Assembly (NCBI RefSeq): GCF_002777825.1
Contig: NZ_MEIR01000060.1
Span: 33,799-97,798, forward strand
Source: Snodgrassella alvi
Lineage (GTDB): Bacteria; Pseudomonadota; Gammaproteobacteria; Burkholderiales; Neisseriaceae
Direction of reading: 5' to 3'
DNA: 64,000 bases
The translations under genes were made by a program, and so were the position numbers. Shown one piece after another: positions 1-8,556 of this stretch (the stretch's first letter is position 1; each line of letters starts with the position of its first letter). Under the pieces are notes generated by a model. The model ran no database searches and was not told where the DNA came from. It saw nothing but the letters and a program-made list of their open reading frames with translations.

Positions 1-173
1 CTATGACCACCAAATGTGGCAATGTCTGCCGCCACTTTTTCAGCCTCAGTACGCTGGCTGCGACAGTGCAACACAATATCCCAACCTGCCCGCGCCAGAG
101 TCAGTGCTATGGCTTTGCCAATTCCGCGGGCAGAACCGGTAACCAAAATGGTTTTATCGTTATTCATCATCAT
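1..173 (-). CDS. 3-oxoacyl-ACP reductase (FabG-type SDR), partial
   Basis: This is the N-terminal 57 codons of a short-chain dehydrogenase; the rest lies beyond the left edge. The TGSARGIGKA glycine-rich NADPH-binding motif follows the first beta strand, and an HCRSQ segment follows the second, as in FabG. By family it reduces the 3-oxo group of ACP-bound polyene intermediates. Three consecutive ATG codons (173, 170, 167) are possible starts, and all overlap the end of the preceding dehydratase gene. That coupling makes it part of the aryl-polyene operon, where a ketoreductase is required in every elongation cycle. The catalytic Ser-Tyr-Lys lie outside the window. Confidence 0.85.
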   Translation of the reverse strand, partial: MMMNNDKTILVTGSARGIGKAIALTLARAGWDIVLHCRSQRTEAEKVAADIATFGGH

Positions 174-633
174 GCATTAATATGTTCTCAGTAGGGCTGT
201 ATACATTAAGTGCTGCTTCTGCAAGCAACTGATCTGGTTCTTTGTTTTCATCACACAGCCATAACTGGCTATCAAAAACGCCAAAGCCATTGGTATCCTG
301 TAAAGAAGCTTGAATCTTAATCTGCAATACAGCCGGCACGGGTAGTGTAGAAAAATAAAGCTGTAATTTTCTTGTCCCCAACAAGAAACCCAGCCGCACC
401 GGTTCACCAGCATCATGAGCTATCGCTCCAGCCCATGCTGCAACGCCCTGAGCCATGATTTCCATGGCAGCCCAAGAAGGTAAGTAACCATCGGTAACCA
501 GTATCTGCTGTGGTTTTACACAAGCATATGCTGTCAAACTTTGCTCATCGTAAGCAGCAATTTCATCTAATAGCACCATCTTGCCACTATGTGGCAGCAA
601 GGTGGCTACATCATAAATCGGGGTTCGCATCAT
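160..633 (-). CDS. Hotdog-fold 3-hydroxyacyl-ACP dehydratase of aryl-polyene cluster
   Basis: The product is a 157-residue single hotdog-domain protein. The N-terminus carries the LLPHSGKMVLLDEI segment typical of APE dehydratases of the ApeP kind, and a central helix reads WAAMEIMAQGVAAWAG. In aryl-polyene synthesis such proteins remove water from ACP-bound 3-hydroxyacyl chains to build the conjugated double bonds. It starts within the end of the upstream ketosynthase gene (23-base overlap) and ends within the start of the downstream ketoreductase gene, so the three are translationally coupled. A second dehydratase domain is fused to the AMP-ligase further up the operon. Two adjacent ATG codons (633 and 630) could serve as start. 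Confidence 0.85.
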   Translation of the reverse strand: MMRTPIYDVATLLPHSGKMVLLDEIAAYDEQSLTAYACVKPQQILVTDGYLPSWAAMEIMAQGVAAWAGAIAHDAGEPVRLGFLLGTRKLQLYFSTLPVPAVLQIKIQASLQDTNGFGVFDSQLWLCDENKEPDQLLAEAALNVYSPTENILMHDDE

Positions 634-1831
634 TGCTCCCCATAATCAATGCCGCGTTATTACCACCAAAGGCAAATGAAGTGCTTAAGGCTATGCGCGG
701 ACTGTCGGCAACAAATGTTTCCTGAAAACCAGTCAGATGAATAAGTGCTAATTCCGGATCGAGAAGTGCATTAGCCCGGTGCGGGGGTAACTTACCAGCA
801 GGATTGGTTTGCTGACTGATAACCATCCATAAAAAAGCTGCTTCAAGGGCGCCGGCAGCACCAAGTGTATGGCCGGTTAATGCCTTGGTTGAAGCGCAGG
901 AAACTTCTGCACCCAATTCGCTGTGAATAGCCAGTGCTTCCATAGCATCATTCTGAATAGTGCCAGTACCGTGCAGATTAACCCAGCCCACGGCACTGGC
1001 CGGCAACTGTGCTTTGTGTAAGGCCTGCTGAATCACTTTTCTGGCACCCGCAGCATCAGGTCGCGGGCTGGACATATGATAGGCATCACTGCTGGAGCCA
1101 TAGCCCAATAATGGCAAACCTTTAGTCGGATCTCGGGTCATCACGAATACAGCGGCCGCCTCACCGATATTTATGCCATTACGTTCGGCTGTAAATGGCT
1201 GGCACTGCCCGGGTGATAAAACTTGTAATGCATGGAAACCATTAATAGTTAGCGCTGACAGCGTATCTACCCCGCCACAAATTACCGCATCACACATACC
1301 CATGCGCAGTAAACGGGCTGCACTGATTAATGCCCGTGCACCAGAAGTACAGGCCGTTGAGATACCATAATGTACATTGCTTAACTGATATACATGAGCA
1401 ACAAAATCTGCTGGCGAAGACATTAACTGCAAAGCCTGATTGTAACCACTGTTCGCCCAATCCTGCCGGATAAAACCGTGTTCAAGCGCAGCTCGGTTCT
1501 CATCACCACCTGTTGTTGATGTCCCCAGCACCACAGCTATACGGTCGGCACCATACTCAGCAATTGCGGTCTGAATATCGTCCTCAATCTGAAAAAGTGC
1601 ATGCCACAACAACTGATTATTACGGCTACAGAAATCAAGCTTTAAACCAGCCGGAAAAGGTCGCAGAGGAGACTGCACTCTACCAAATAAATACGATTGA
1701 CCGCTTACCCAGTAATCGCTACTGGTAAGATAGTTGCCTTCCTTCGCCAACAGCGCACTCATATGCTCATGCACACCACAGCCCAGCGCGCTGACCATTG
1801 CCGGACGGCTTAAAAAAACCGGCTTAATCAT
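611..1831 (-). CDS. Beta-ketoacyl-ACP synthase (FabF-like) of aryl-polyene cluster
   Basis: The 406-residue product is a FabF-type condensing enzyme with an intact catalytic triad: Cys161 in STACTSGA, His286 in NLHGTGT and His320 in KALTGHTLG. It would extend the polyene chain with malonyl-ACP. An upstream extension to 1888 is open, but the ATG at 1831 gives the expected N-terminus (MIKPVFLSRPAMVSALG) and overlaps the lipoprotein stop by eight bases, as elsewhere in this operon. A separate ketosynthase-like protein without a catalytic Cys (12119-12856) is its likely partner as chain-length factor. That pairing is known for APE type II synthases and is inferred here. Confidence 0.88.
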   Translation of the reverse strand: MIKPVFLSRPAMVSALGCGVHEHMSALLAKEGNYLTSSDYWVSGQSYLFGRVQSPLRPFPAGLKLDFCSRNNQLLWHALFQIEDDIQTAIAEYGADRIAVVLGTSTTGGDENRAALEHGFIRQDWANSGYNQALQLMSSPADFVAHVYQLSNVHYGISTACTSGARALISAARLLRMGMCDAVICGGVDTLSALTINGFHALQVLSPGQCQPFTAERNGINIGEAAAVFVMTRDPTKGLPLLGYGSSSDAYHMSSPRPDAAGARKVIQQALHKAQLPASAVGWVNLHGTGTIQNDAMEALAIHSELGAEVSCASTKALTGHTLGAAGALEAAFLWMVISQQTNPAGKLPPHRANALLDPELALIHLTGFQETFVADSPRIALSTSFAFGGNNAALIMGSNDANPDL

Positions 1832-2267
1832 TAGCCATCTCCCTGATTTGCCAATGCTGTTTATGCCAGCTGATATCAGCAACAGCACCGTCAGCGCTGG
1901 AAGAAATCCTCACATCATTCAGCGTCGCGGGTACAGGCCAGTGATGCTGATGGCCAAGATAGGCATAAACAGCAGTAAATAACTGCCGCGCTTTAGGATT
2001 GGGCGGCAGAAAACCATCGTTATGCCACTTACCCCGTTGCAGAATCTGTCTGGATACTGGCGCCCCCAAACTATCTACCTGTACAAAGCGCCATTGTTGT
2101 AGCGTTAGCGGTTCAATTAACAGCAAACTGTTGCTTCCATCTGCATCAGTAACCTGTAAGCTTAATGTCTGCTTTAATATAGGTAAGGTATCAATTACTG
2201 GAACACTGTGGCAGCCATTTAAACCAAGTATTAATAGCGGCCAGATAAAACCTTTCTTTAATATCAT
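1824..2267 (-). CDS. DUF3261-type lipoprotein of aryl-polyene cluster
   Basis: The roughly 147-residue product has a lysine-rich start, a hydrophobic stretch (FIWPLLILGL) and a lipobox LNGC, so it should be exported and lipid-anchored. The remainder is beta-rich with an LQQWRFVQVDSLG segment and resembles the DUF3261 proteins carried by most APE clusters. Its exact role is unknown. Its position between the flavoprotein and ketosynthase genes suggests a part in pigment delivery to the outer membrane. I chose the start at 2267, where ATGA overlaps the stop of the flavoprotein gene; an earlier in-frame codon at 2282 would lie inside that gene. Confidence 0.75.
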   Translation of the reverse strand: MILKKGFIWPLLILGLNGCHSVPVIDTLPILKQTLSLQVTDADGSNSLLLIEPLTLQQWRFVQVDSLGAPVSRQILQRGKWHNDGFLPPNPKARQLFTAVYAYLGHQHHWPVPATLNDVRISSSADGAVADISWHKQHWQIREMAND

Positions 2268-3514
2268 TTGGCTTGACCGCATATTTCTGCCAGCACAGCC
2301 AGACGGCGTTCGGAATTGATTACATACGGATTAGTTTCATCCCATGCATAGCCAGCCAGAATGGAACTAATCATGCGTCTGATGTCAGGATTAGTATGTT
2401 CAGCATAGATTACATCCTGAAAAGCGGTACTGTACCAGCCATTTACATAGGTTTTAAATGTGTTGATACCCACCTGTAATGCATCAGCATAATCCTGCTG
2501 CCAGTTTACTGCTTCTCCTGAAAACTGCCGGTGCAGAATATCCGCGGCCAGCTTGGCCGAATGCATGGCAATTGTCACGCCAGAAGAAAAGACCGGGTCG
2601 AGAAACTCGGAAGCATTCCCCAATAAGGCAAAACGTTGCCCATACAGACTTTTGACATTAGCAGAATAATTACGCAGGGTTCGAAATGGTACATCATTAT
2701 GCCATTGTGCATTAACCAGAATACGCTTGAGCATCGGCACTTCACTAACAAATTTTTGCAAAATTGCCTCTGCACCTTCAGCGCCGTGATTATTCAGACA
2801 TTCCGGTAAACCCACCACACCAATAGAAGTACGGTTATTGCTGAATGGAATAAACCAGATCCATACATCGCGTAGATCAGGATGGGTACATATCAGAATC
2901 TTATTGCGATCAAAGGCTGTATCAGTGACGTTGTCATCGATATGAGTAAAATAAGCCATGCGCTCTGGTAATGAAGACGGCTGTTCCAGATTCAGCAATT
3001 TTGCCAGTACCCGCCCATAGCCACTGGCATCCAGTACGAATTGCGCCTGAATCTGATAAGGCATACCCTGTGCATCTGTTACCGACAGCACAGCCGCAGC
3101 CTGCTCAAATTCAATACCATTCACACTATGCTCAAAACGAACCTCTACCCCCTGCTTTTGCGCTTCACTGATAAGAATATGGTCGAAACGGGCACGCGTT
3201 ACCTGAAAAGTTGTGCCCGGACCAGATGAAAATTTATCCGTAAAATCTATAGTGGTATAGCGATCACCCCAACTGAACGCAGCACCATTCTTAAACTGGA
3301 AACCATCCTTGACACCGGCATTCACAGCTTCCAGCATTCCTGCTTCGGCAATAAATTCCATACAGTGTGGCAGCAAGCTTTCACCAATCACAAAACGGGG
3401 AAAAACCTGCTTTTCCAATACACAAACACGATAACCCTTTTTATTCAATAAAGCACTGGCAATCGCCCCTGCCGGTCCGGCTCCAATAATCACCACATCA
3501 AACTGATTCATCAC
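2264..3514 (-). CDS. FAD-dependent oxidoreductase, halogenase-like, of aryl-polyene cluster
   Basis: The product is a 416-residue flavoprotein. It has a Rossmann motif GAGPAGA at residues 11-17, a GESLLPH segment at 44-50, and a second FAD-contact region ALLGNASEFLDPVFSSG. Two signatures of flavin-dependent halogenases are present: WIWFIP (218-223), matching WxWxIP, and Lys75 within GFQFKNGAAFSWG, where phenolic halogenases carry the haloamine lysine. It may therefore halogenate or otherwise oxidise the aryl head group, but related geranylgeranyl-reductase-type flavoproteins share part of this layout. It overlaps the exporter gene by 17 bases and the lipoprotein gene by four. Confidence 0.8.
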   Translation of the reverse strand: MMNQFDVVIIGAGPAGAIASALLNKKGYRVCVLEKQVFPRFVIGESLLPHCMEFIAEAGMLEAVNAGVKDGFQFKNGAAFSWGDRYTTIDFTDKFSSGPGTTFQVTRARFDHILISEAQKQGVEVRFEHSVNGIEFEQAAAVLSVTDAQGMPYQIQAQFVLDASGYGRVLAKLLNLEQPSSLPERMAYFTHIDDNVTDTAFDRNKILICTHPDLRDVWIWFIPFSNNRTSIGVVGLPECLNNHGAEGAEAILQKFVSEVPMLKRILVNAQWHNDVPFRTLRNYSANVKSLYGQRFALLGNASEFLDPVFSSGVTIAMHSAKLAADILHRQFSGEAVNWQQDYADALQVGINTFKTYVNGWYSTAFQDVIYAEHTNPDIRRMISSILAGYAWDETNPYVINSERRLAVLAEICGQAK

Positions 3515-5852
3515 AACCCCTTGTTGATGCTCTGGGCAGTAAAGCCAGAGCCAGTATCATGCTAAAAAATACGCCAAAAGCAACACTGCGACCAAAACTG
3601 GCAATAGCCGGTGTCGCACTGAAACCAAGAATGGCAAACGAAATCATTGTGGTTGTTGCAGCTAACAACACACCGGCGAGACGTTCAGCAACAGCCATCT
3701 GTTTGATTGACACATAAATGGCATAGTCCATACCAATAGCAGTTACCAGAAACAGACCAAAAATCGCAAACAAAGATAACGACCAGCCTGCATAAGCAAA
3801 TATCACCAGACAAAACAATGAAGACAGAATAGGTACAGCCAAAAGCAGCACGCCCTTACGCCAGCCAAAAATATAAGCTAGTAACACAATAGCCAGCAGA
3901 TAAGAGGCCACTTTCAGCGCGATGGCCTGATTACGCGTATGTGTAAATAACTGATTTAATGAATATAAATTATTGACAAAATAAATACCGTTATGTTCAT
4001 CAGCCAGCTTTTGCAAGGCAGAAACATGGTTTACTCCTGACAAACTGACAATAGCAGCAACCTGCCCATTGGCCATTTTGCCCAAATATAAATCTTGCCA
4101 AGCAGTAGCCAGATCATTATCCAGACTCTGGGAAATAGTTTGCAGTGGCTGTTGCTGTAAACCGGACAAATAATCCAGAATATTACGCTCATCTATACCC
4201 AGTCGGATTAAATCCTGCCAGCTTTCAGTATTAGTCATTAACCGACCTACATCCTGCTGGCGTTGTTCTTGTACCCTAAGCGGCGTAATCCACTGATCCA
4301 GAGACTGAAAACCAGATAATTGCTTTTGTGCAATCTGGGTCTGTAACGATTGTCCCAGAACATGACTTTTGGCTAACAGTTCATCGTCATTATCTGCCTG
4401 TAGCACAAAATATTGTCCCGACGGCATAGTTTGGGTAAGTACACCAATTTTCTGTGCCTGTGCCATCCATTCTGGCGACAGATTCACCCACTGACGGATA
4501 TCATCATGGGTATCCAACCGCAACAGACCACCGGCCAGCAACAATAACACCAACAATGGCGGCCATTTTTTCTGTATTATTATCTCACGACAACTGATTA
4601 TCATACTGCCCAGAGTAAGCATGACATACAAAGCCCGAGGATGAATACGTGCCTGAGTAGTGTTAAAAAGTACAGGTAAACACAGCAAACTGAATAGAAA
4701 TGCGCTAATCAGCGCAGCAGCAGAAAATATCGCCGTTTGTTGCAATATCGGCAGTGGCGTAATCAGTAAAGCTGCATATCCCAGTAATGTAATAATCAGA
4801 CTCAACAAAAAAGCTTTACTGGCCATATGTAGAGCTTGCCAACGCTGCCATTGTTGCTGAATCACACCGCTGGCCAGCCAGTGCAGAGGGAAATCCAGTA
4901 ATACACCCATCAGACTGGTTCCGACTACCAATGTCAAAATATGAATATGTCCGAATAAGGTCACAGTTGCCGCAATGCCAAACAAAATACCCACAGCCAG
5001 AGGTAGCAATAAATACAAAATACGCAGACTACGGAAAAGTAACAACAACAACAGAAAAGTCAAACCCATGCCCAGCATACTCATATACTGGCTTTCCCGT
5101 TCACCGGTGGCTTTATTTTCTGCAGCAAATATAGCGCCACCTGCCATCAGCACCTGCACATTTTGCTGTACTAAAGAAGCCTGCGTATCATGAATCAAAG
5201 TAAGCAGGCCATCAGGTATATTAATCAGACCGGCTTTTTCCGGTAAACGCGCCCGTAACAAAATCCATGTTGTAGTACCATCATCAATATTCAGCCAGCC
5301 AGTCTGGACATTATAAAAAACTGGCCCATCCTGACTGGCCTGATGCATGATGATGTTGCCCAGCCCCAGCCAGTCCTGTTCAATAGGCAATACACTACGT
5401 TCAGCAAAAGGATTAACCAAAGCCTGTGCCTGTCTGGTAAAAGCTTCTCTGGGCTGATTCATGATATTGCGCCAGCTGTCTTCTGATATCACTGCCAGAC
5501 GCAGGCGCTGCATATTGGCCTGCAATGCCGTCACATCGGGCTCAATTTTGCCAGTAACAGACTCAAATATACCAGTGTCATTCCATTTTTTCTGAAGTGT
5601 CTGTGCCGCTGCCATTGCTTTATCAGGCGAATCACTGCCCACTAATAGCACAATGTCACGGTTCATGCGCTGATTCATGCGCATTTTAGCTAGCTGCTGT
5701 GCCTGTATGTTTTGCCCATCTGCCGGTAACAAGCTGGTTAAATCAGTGTCCAGACGATTCCGTTGTAACCAACTGCACAATAATGCAGCTGCTACGCAAA
5801 CAATCAGCAGCAAATATAGCCATGCCCATATGCGTTTACGGTAAAACGGCAT
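3498..5852 (-). CDS. MMPL/RND-family exporter of aryl-polyene cluster
   Basis: The 784-residue inner-membrane protein follows the MMPL plan. One N-terminal membrane helix precedes a large periplasmic domain (about residues 35-245), a cluster of five or six helices follows, then a second periplasmic domain and a second helix cluster near the C-terminus. Clusters contain the GMDYAIYV and MGVLLDFPLHW segments. It probably moves the pigment lipid across or out of the inner membrane. Reading can begin at TTG 5861, but ATG 5852 (MPFYRKR) is the likelier start. The gene overlaps the LolA-like gene upstream, a pairing that recurs in APE clusters and suggests export followed by periplasmic carriage. 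Confidence 0.88.
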   Translation of the reverse strand: MPFYRKRIWAWLYLLLIVCVAAALLCSWLQRNRLDTDLTSLLPADGQNIQAQQLAKMRMNQRMNRDIVLLVGSDSPDKAMAAAQTLQKKWNDTGIFESVTGKIEPDVTALQANMQRLRLAVISEDSWRNIMNQPREAFTRQAQALVNPFAERSVLPIEQDWLGLGNIIMHQASQDGPVFYNVQTGWLNIDDGTTTWILLRARLPEKAGLINIPDGLLTLIHDTQASLVQQNVQVLMAGGAIFAAENKATGERESQYMSMLGMGLTFLLLLLLFRSLRILYLLLPLAVGILFGIAATVTLFGHIHILTLVVGTSLMGVLLDFPLHWLASGVIQQQWQRWQALHMASKAFLLSLIITLLGYAALLITPLPILQQTAIFSAAALISAFLFSLLCLPVLFNTTQARIHPRALYVMLTLGSMIISCREIIIQKKWPPLLVLLLLAGGLLRLDTHDDIRQWVNLSPEWMAQAQKIGVLTQTMPSGQYFVLQADNDDELLAKSHVLGQSLQTQIAQKQLSGFQSLDQWITPLRVQEQRQQDVGRLMTNTESWQDLIRLGIDERNILDYLSGLQQQPLQTISQSLDNDLATAWQDLYLGKMANGQVAAIVSLSGVNHVSALQKLADEHNGIYFVNNLYSLNQLFTHTRNQAIALKVASYLLAIVLLAYIFGWRKGVLLLAVPILSSLFCLVIFAYAGWSLSLFAIFGLFLVTAIGMDYAIYVSIKQMAVAERLAGVLLAATTTMISFAILGFSATPAIASFGRSVAFGVFFSMILALALLPRASTRGCDESV

Positions 5853-6438
5853 TTTGTTCAAACTTGCTCAGAGTTGCATTCACCTTCAGGGCAGAAAATG
5901 TAATCTCTGTACGATCGCCCTGCACTTCAGACAGCGTGATTTTTTTTACAACACCATCACCCAAAATATCGATGCTGGTAAAAATCTGTTTTATCAATAC
6001 ACTTTTCGGTTGTAAATGCAATTGCCAGTTCTGCGCAGTACCTTCTAATTGCAGGGTAAACTGGCTTTGTAAACCACCCGTTTGCCCGGCAAGCAGATCC
6101 AGAAACAGCTTCACCTGATTTTTTTGCGCACTGGCCGACTGCTTGCCGGCTATCCATTGATTATTCGCAGTGAGCTGCTCAATACCAGATTTACGCACCC
6201 GCATAGTATCGGCAAAAGGTTTTTTCATCTGCCATAACAAACCGGCTTTTGGAACCAGCACAAATTGTCCCTGCGCTACAATCGGCTTGCCGGTACCGCG
6301 CAGATAACGTTGCTGGGTGAAATCGCCCTTAATACTTTGCGGTTGTTGCAACTGATTTTGCAAATCAGTTAAATCAAATGCCCATAAAATACCGCTTAGC
6401 AGCCAGCACCAACACACCAATAAACATTTTTTCAACAT
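5836..6438 (-). CDS. LolA-like outer membrane lipoprotein carrier of aryl-polyene cluster
   Basis: The roughly 200-residue product begins with a signal peptide (MLKKCLLVCWCWLL, cleavage near WAFDL). A LolA-type fold follows, recognisable by SIKGDFTQQRYLRG near residue 37 and by GLLWQMKKPF. LolA proteins shuttle lipid-modified cargo through the periplasm, and this paralogue likely carries the APE lipid. The ATG at 6438 sits two bases past the thioesterase stop. A longer in-frame start at 6474 would put a non-signal segment before the hydrophobic stretch, so I prefer 6438. It lies directly before the MMPL exporter, consistent with a joint export route. Confidence 0.85.
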   Translation of the reverse strand: MLKKCLLVCWCWLLSGILWAFDLTDLQNQLQQPQSIKGDFTQQRYLRGTGKPIVAQGQFVLVPKAGLLWQMKKPFADTMRVRKSGIEQLTANNQWIAGKQSASAQKNQVKLFLDLLAGQTGGLQSQFTLQLEGTAQNWQLHLQPKSVLIKQIFTSIDILGDGVVKKITLSEVQGDRTEITFSALKVNATLSKFEQNAVLP

Positions 6439-6439
6439 A

Positions 6440-6889
6440 TTAAATTTCCCCTTCCAAACCATTCTGCATAGCATGTCTGACTGCCTGTAACCAGCTATCC
6501 GGTGTCTGAAACTGGGTTTCCCGCGTGACCATACACACGGCCACTTGCATACTGGAAGCTTTGGTCAGTTTTTCACCGCTGATACAATCACTGATCACAT
6601 AATCAAATTTCAGGCAGCTTTCATATTCTTTTAAAATAACTTCAATGCGGATTTTTTGTCCGAAAATAGCTGGCCGTACATACTTTAGCTGCAATTGCAC
6701 AATCGGCCAGCCATAACCATTGGCTTTCATGACATTATAATCATAGCCGATAGCACTTAAAAAAGCGCAGCGCGCCACTTCCAGATATTTGACGTAGTGT
6801 CCATGCCAGACAATATCCATTGAATCAACATCAAAGAAAGGTACTTTCAGCACCGTACTGTGACGCAACTGCTTATGCTGTCCTGTCAT
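6440..6889 (-). CDS. Acyl-CoA/ACP thioesterase (4HBT, YbgC/FcbC type) of aryl-polyene cluster
   Basis: The 149-residue product is a single hotdog thioesterase. The diagnostic stretch at residues 19-37 includes Asp22, in the position of the catalytic aspartate of 4-hydroxybenzoyl-CoA thioesterase, followed by the IVWHGHYVKYLE helix start. It would hydrolyse or edit acyl thioesters on the APE carrier proteins. It overlaps the upstream acyltransferase by 17 bases and is followed after one base by the LolA-like gene. Whether it releases finished polyenes or clears stalled ones cannot be decided from sequence. Confidence 0.85.
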   Translation of the reverse strand: MTGQHKQLRHSTVLKVPFFDVDSMDIVWHGHYVKYLEVARCAFLSAIGYDYNVMKANGYGWPIVQLQLKYVRPAIFGQKIRIEVILKEYESCLKFDYVISDCISGEKLTKASSMQVAVCMVTRETQFQTPDSWLQAVRHAMQNGLEGEI

Positions 6890-7823
6890 CCTGATTCCAA
6901 AAATCGAAAAAATTAAACCACTGTCTTGGCGCCTTCATGCAATAAGCACCCAACAATTGCGCATACTGTCTGACATACCGCTCAATACACTGTTCCCGAT
7001 GCTGCCGTTGCCAGCTAACACTGGCAGCAAAACGCTGTAAGTACAAATGGTATTTACCCTGCTGCCTGATACAAAACAGCGTATTAACTGGAACTTTCAA
7101 CAATCCTGCCAATAACCAAGGTCCCTGCGGCCAGCGTGCCATCTGCTGCAAAAACGGTACGGCCACAGTTTTTTCACCGCGTACCGGTACCCGGTCAGCA
7201 GCAATAGCCAGCCACTCACCACGCTGCACGCGCTCATTTAACTCCATCATCATTTTTGCATCCAGCGATGTCACCTGAATCAGACGAATCCGACAAGCGC
7301 CGGCATCTTGTAATGCCTGATTGAATTTCACTGCATGACCGCTGTGAATCAATACATTTAGCACCAGATTCTGGTGCTTTCTGACCAGAGCACGGCAAAT
7401 TTCCGTATTCCCCAGATGCGAACAAACAAATATCTGCCCAGTCGTCCCTGCAACCAGCTGTTCAATATCCTGAGAAAGATTATCTGAGTCATGAATAATT
7501 AAGTCTTCATAACTGATACGCCCCTGCCAGACTGCAAAGCGATCTACAATAGCCTGAGCAAAAGCATAAAATTGCCGGAAAACCGAACCTTTTCTGGCTA
7601 AAACCGGTGCCTGTTCAGCACAGCTTTGTGCGAGTAAATGCTGATAGCGAGCCACATTACGGCGTGCCGCCGCCGCAGTCAGATAAAAATACGCTACTAC
7701 CAGACAAACTATCGGCGACAAAACCCAGTGCGGACAGTACTTAACCAGATAGCGAGTCAGCAACAAGGCCATATTACTGCCACGTTCCTGCTGGTTTGCC
7801 CAATGACGACTGGATTTAGTCAT
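6873..7823 (-). CDS. LpxL-like lysophospholipid acyltransferase of aryl-polyene cluster
   Basis: The roughly 316-residue product resembles lipid A acyltransferases of the LpxL/HtrB family. It has one N-terminal membrane helix (about residues 20-50) and the catalytic HxxxxE motif as HLGNTE, then an ADRVPV segment and the GPWLLAGLLKVPV region. It likely esterifies the glycolipid anchor with the polyene or a fatty acid at the inner membrane. ATG 7823 overlaps the glycosyltransferase stop by eight bases; an open extension to 7895 lies wholly inside that gene and is disregarded. Both neighbours also act on lipid anchors, which supports the role. Confidence 0.85.
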   Translation of the reverse strand: MTKSSRHWANQQERGSNMALLLTRYLVKYCPHWVLSPIVCLVVAYFYLTAAAARRNVARYQHLLAQSCAEQAPVLARKGSVFRQFYAFAQAIVDRFAVWQGRISYEDLIIHDSDNLSQDIEQLVAGTTGQIFVCSHLGNTEICRALVRKHQNLVLNVLIHSGHAVKFNQALQDAGACRIRLIQVTSLDAKMMMELNERVQRGEWLAIAADRVPVRGEKTVAVPFLQQMARWPQGPWLLAGLLKVPVNTLFCIRQQGKYHLYLQRFAASVSWQRQHREQCIERYVRQYAQLLGAYCMKAPRQWFNFFDFWNQDDRTA

Positions 7824-8556
7824 GTATTTTCCTTTGCCAGCGGCGCCACAACAGGCCGGGTGCATGCCATAACATACTGAAAAATAAACGCGCATGCATT
7901 CTGGAAATCAGGATATTGTCTTGCCAGACACGAAAATGTGAAACGCCGTCAGATGCATAAGTCACCGGCGTATCAATCCAGACAAAAACACAGCCGCGCC
8001 GATGCAGGTGTACCAGAATCTCAGCATCAAAATCCATGTAATTACCAATATATTCACTGTTAATCACATCAACAGTCGGCGCAAGTGGATAAATACGGAA
8101 TCCGCACATACCATCCTTGATATCCAGCGATAGAGTATTCACTGCTAACCAGAAATTAGTAATCTTGCGTCCATAAAGCCGTGCTTTGGGTGTGTCCGTA
8201 CCATATACCGGCTGGCCACAAATTACAGCCTGCGGCTGTGTCATGGCTGCTGCCACCAGTTTTTGTGTATCTGCCAGACAATGCTGCGCATCTGCATCTA
8301 CCTGCAATACATGGGTATAGCCATGCAGGACAGCATACTTTATCCCGTCCTTTACCGCTGCACCCTTGCCTCCATTATGGACACGATATATCACCTCAAT
8401 ATCAGGCTGTGACAATTGTTGTAGTGCCGTTATCGCTGAATCATCAGAACCATCATCCACAATCAGGCAGTCTATCCCGAAAGCCTGCATTGCCTGTGCC
8501 ACCTTACCTACAGTATGCACATGGTTGTAATGCGGAATCACTGCCAGCAATTTCAT
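7816..8556 (-). CDS. Family 2 glycosyltransferase of aryl-polyene cluster
   Basis: The 246-residue GT-A protein has the nucleotide-sugar site IVDDGSDD near residue 35 and a metal-binding DxD-like segment VDADAQH near residue 93. A GMCGFRIYPL acceptor loop follows. It has no membrane helices beyond a weakly hydrophobic C-terminus. In APE clusters this enzyme probably adds the sugar that links the polyene to its lipid anchor; the sugar cannot be told from sequence. It starts in an ATGA overlap with the stop of the AMP-ligase fusion gene and overlaps the following acyltransferase gene, so the three are coupled. Confidence 0.85.
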   Translation of the reverse strand: MKLLAVIPHYNHVHTVGKVAQAMQAFGIDCLIVDDGSDDSAITALQQLSQPDIEVIYRVHNGGKGAAVKDGIKYAVLHGYTHVLQVDADAQHCLADTQKLVAAAMTQPQAVICGQPVYGTDTPKARLYGRKITNFWLAVNTLSLDIKDGMCGFRIYPLAPTVDVINSEYIGNYMDFDAEILVHLHRRGCVFVWIDTPVTYASDGVSHFRVWQDNILISRMHARLFFSMLWHAPGLLWRRWQRKIHD

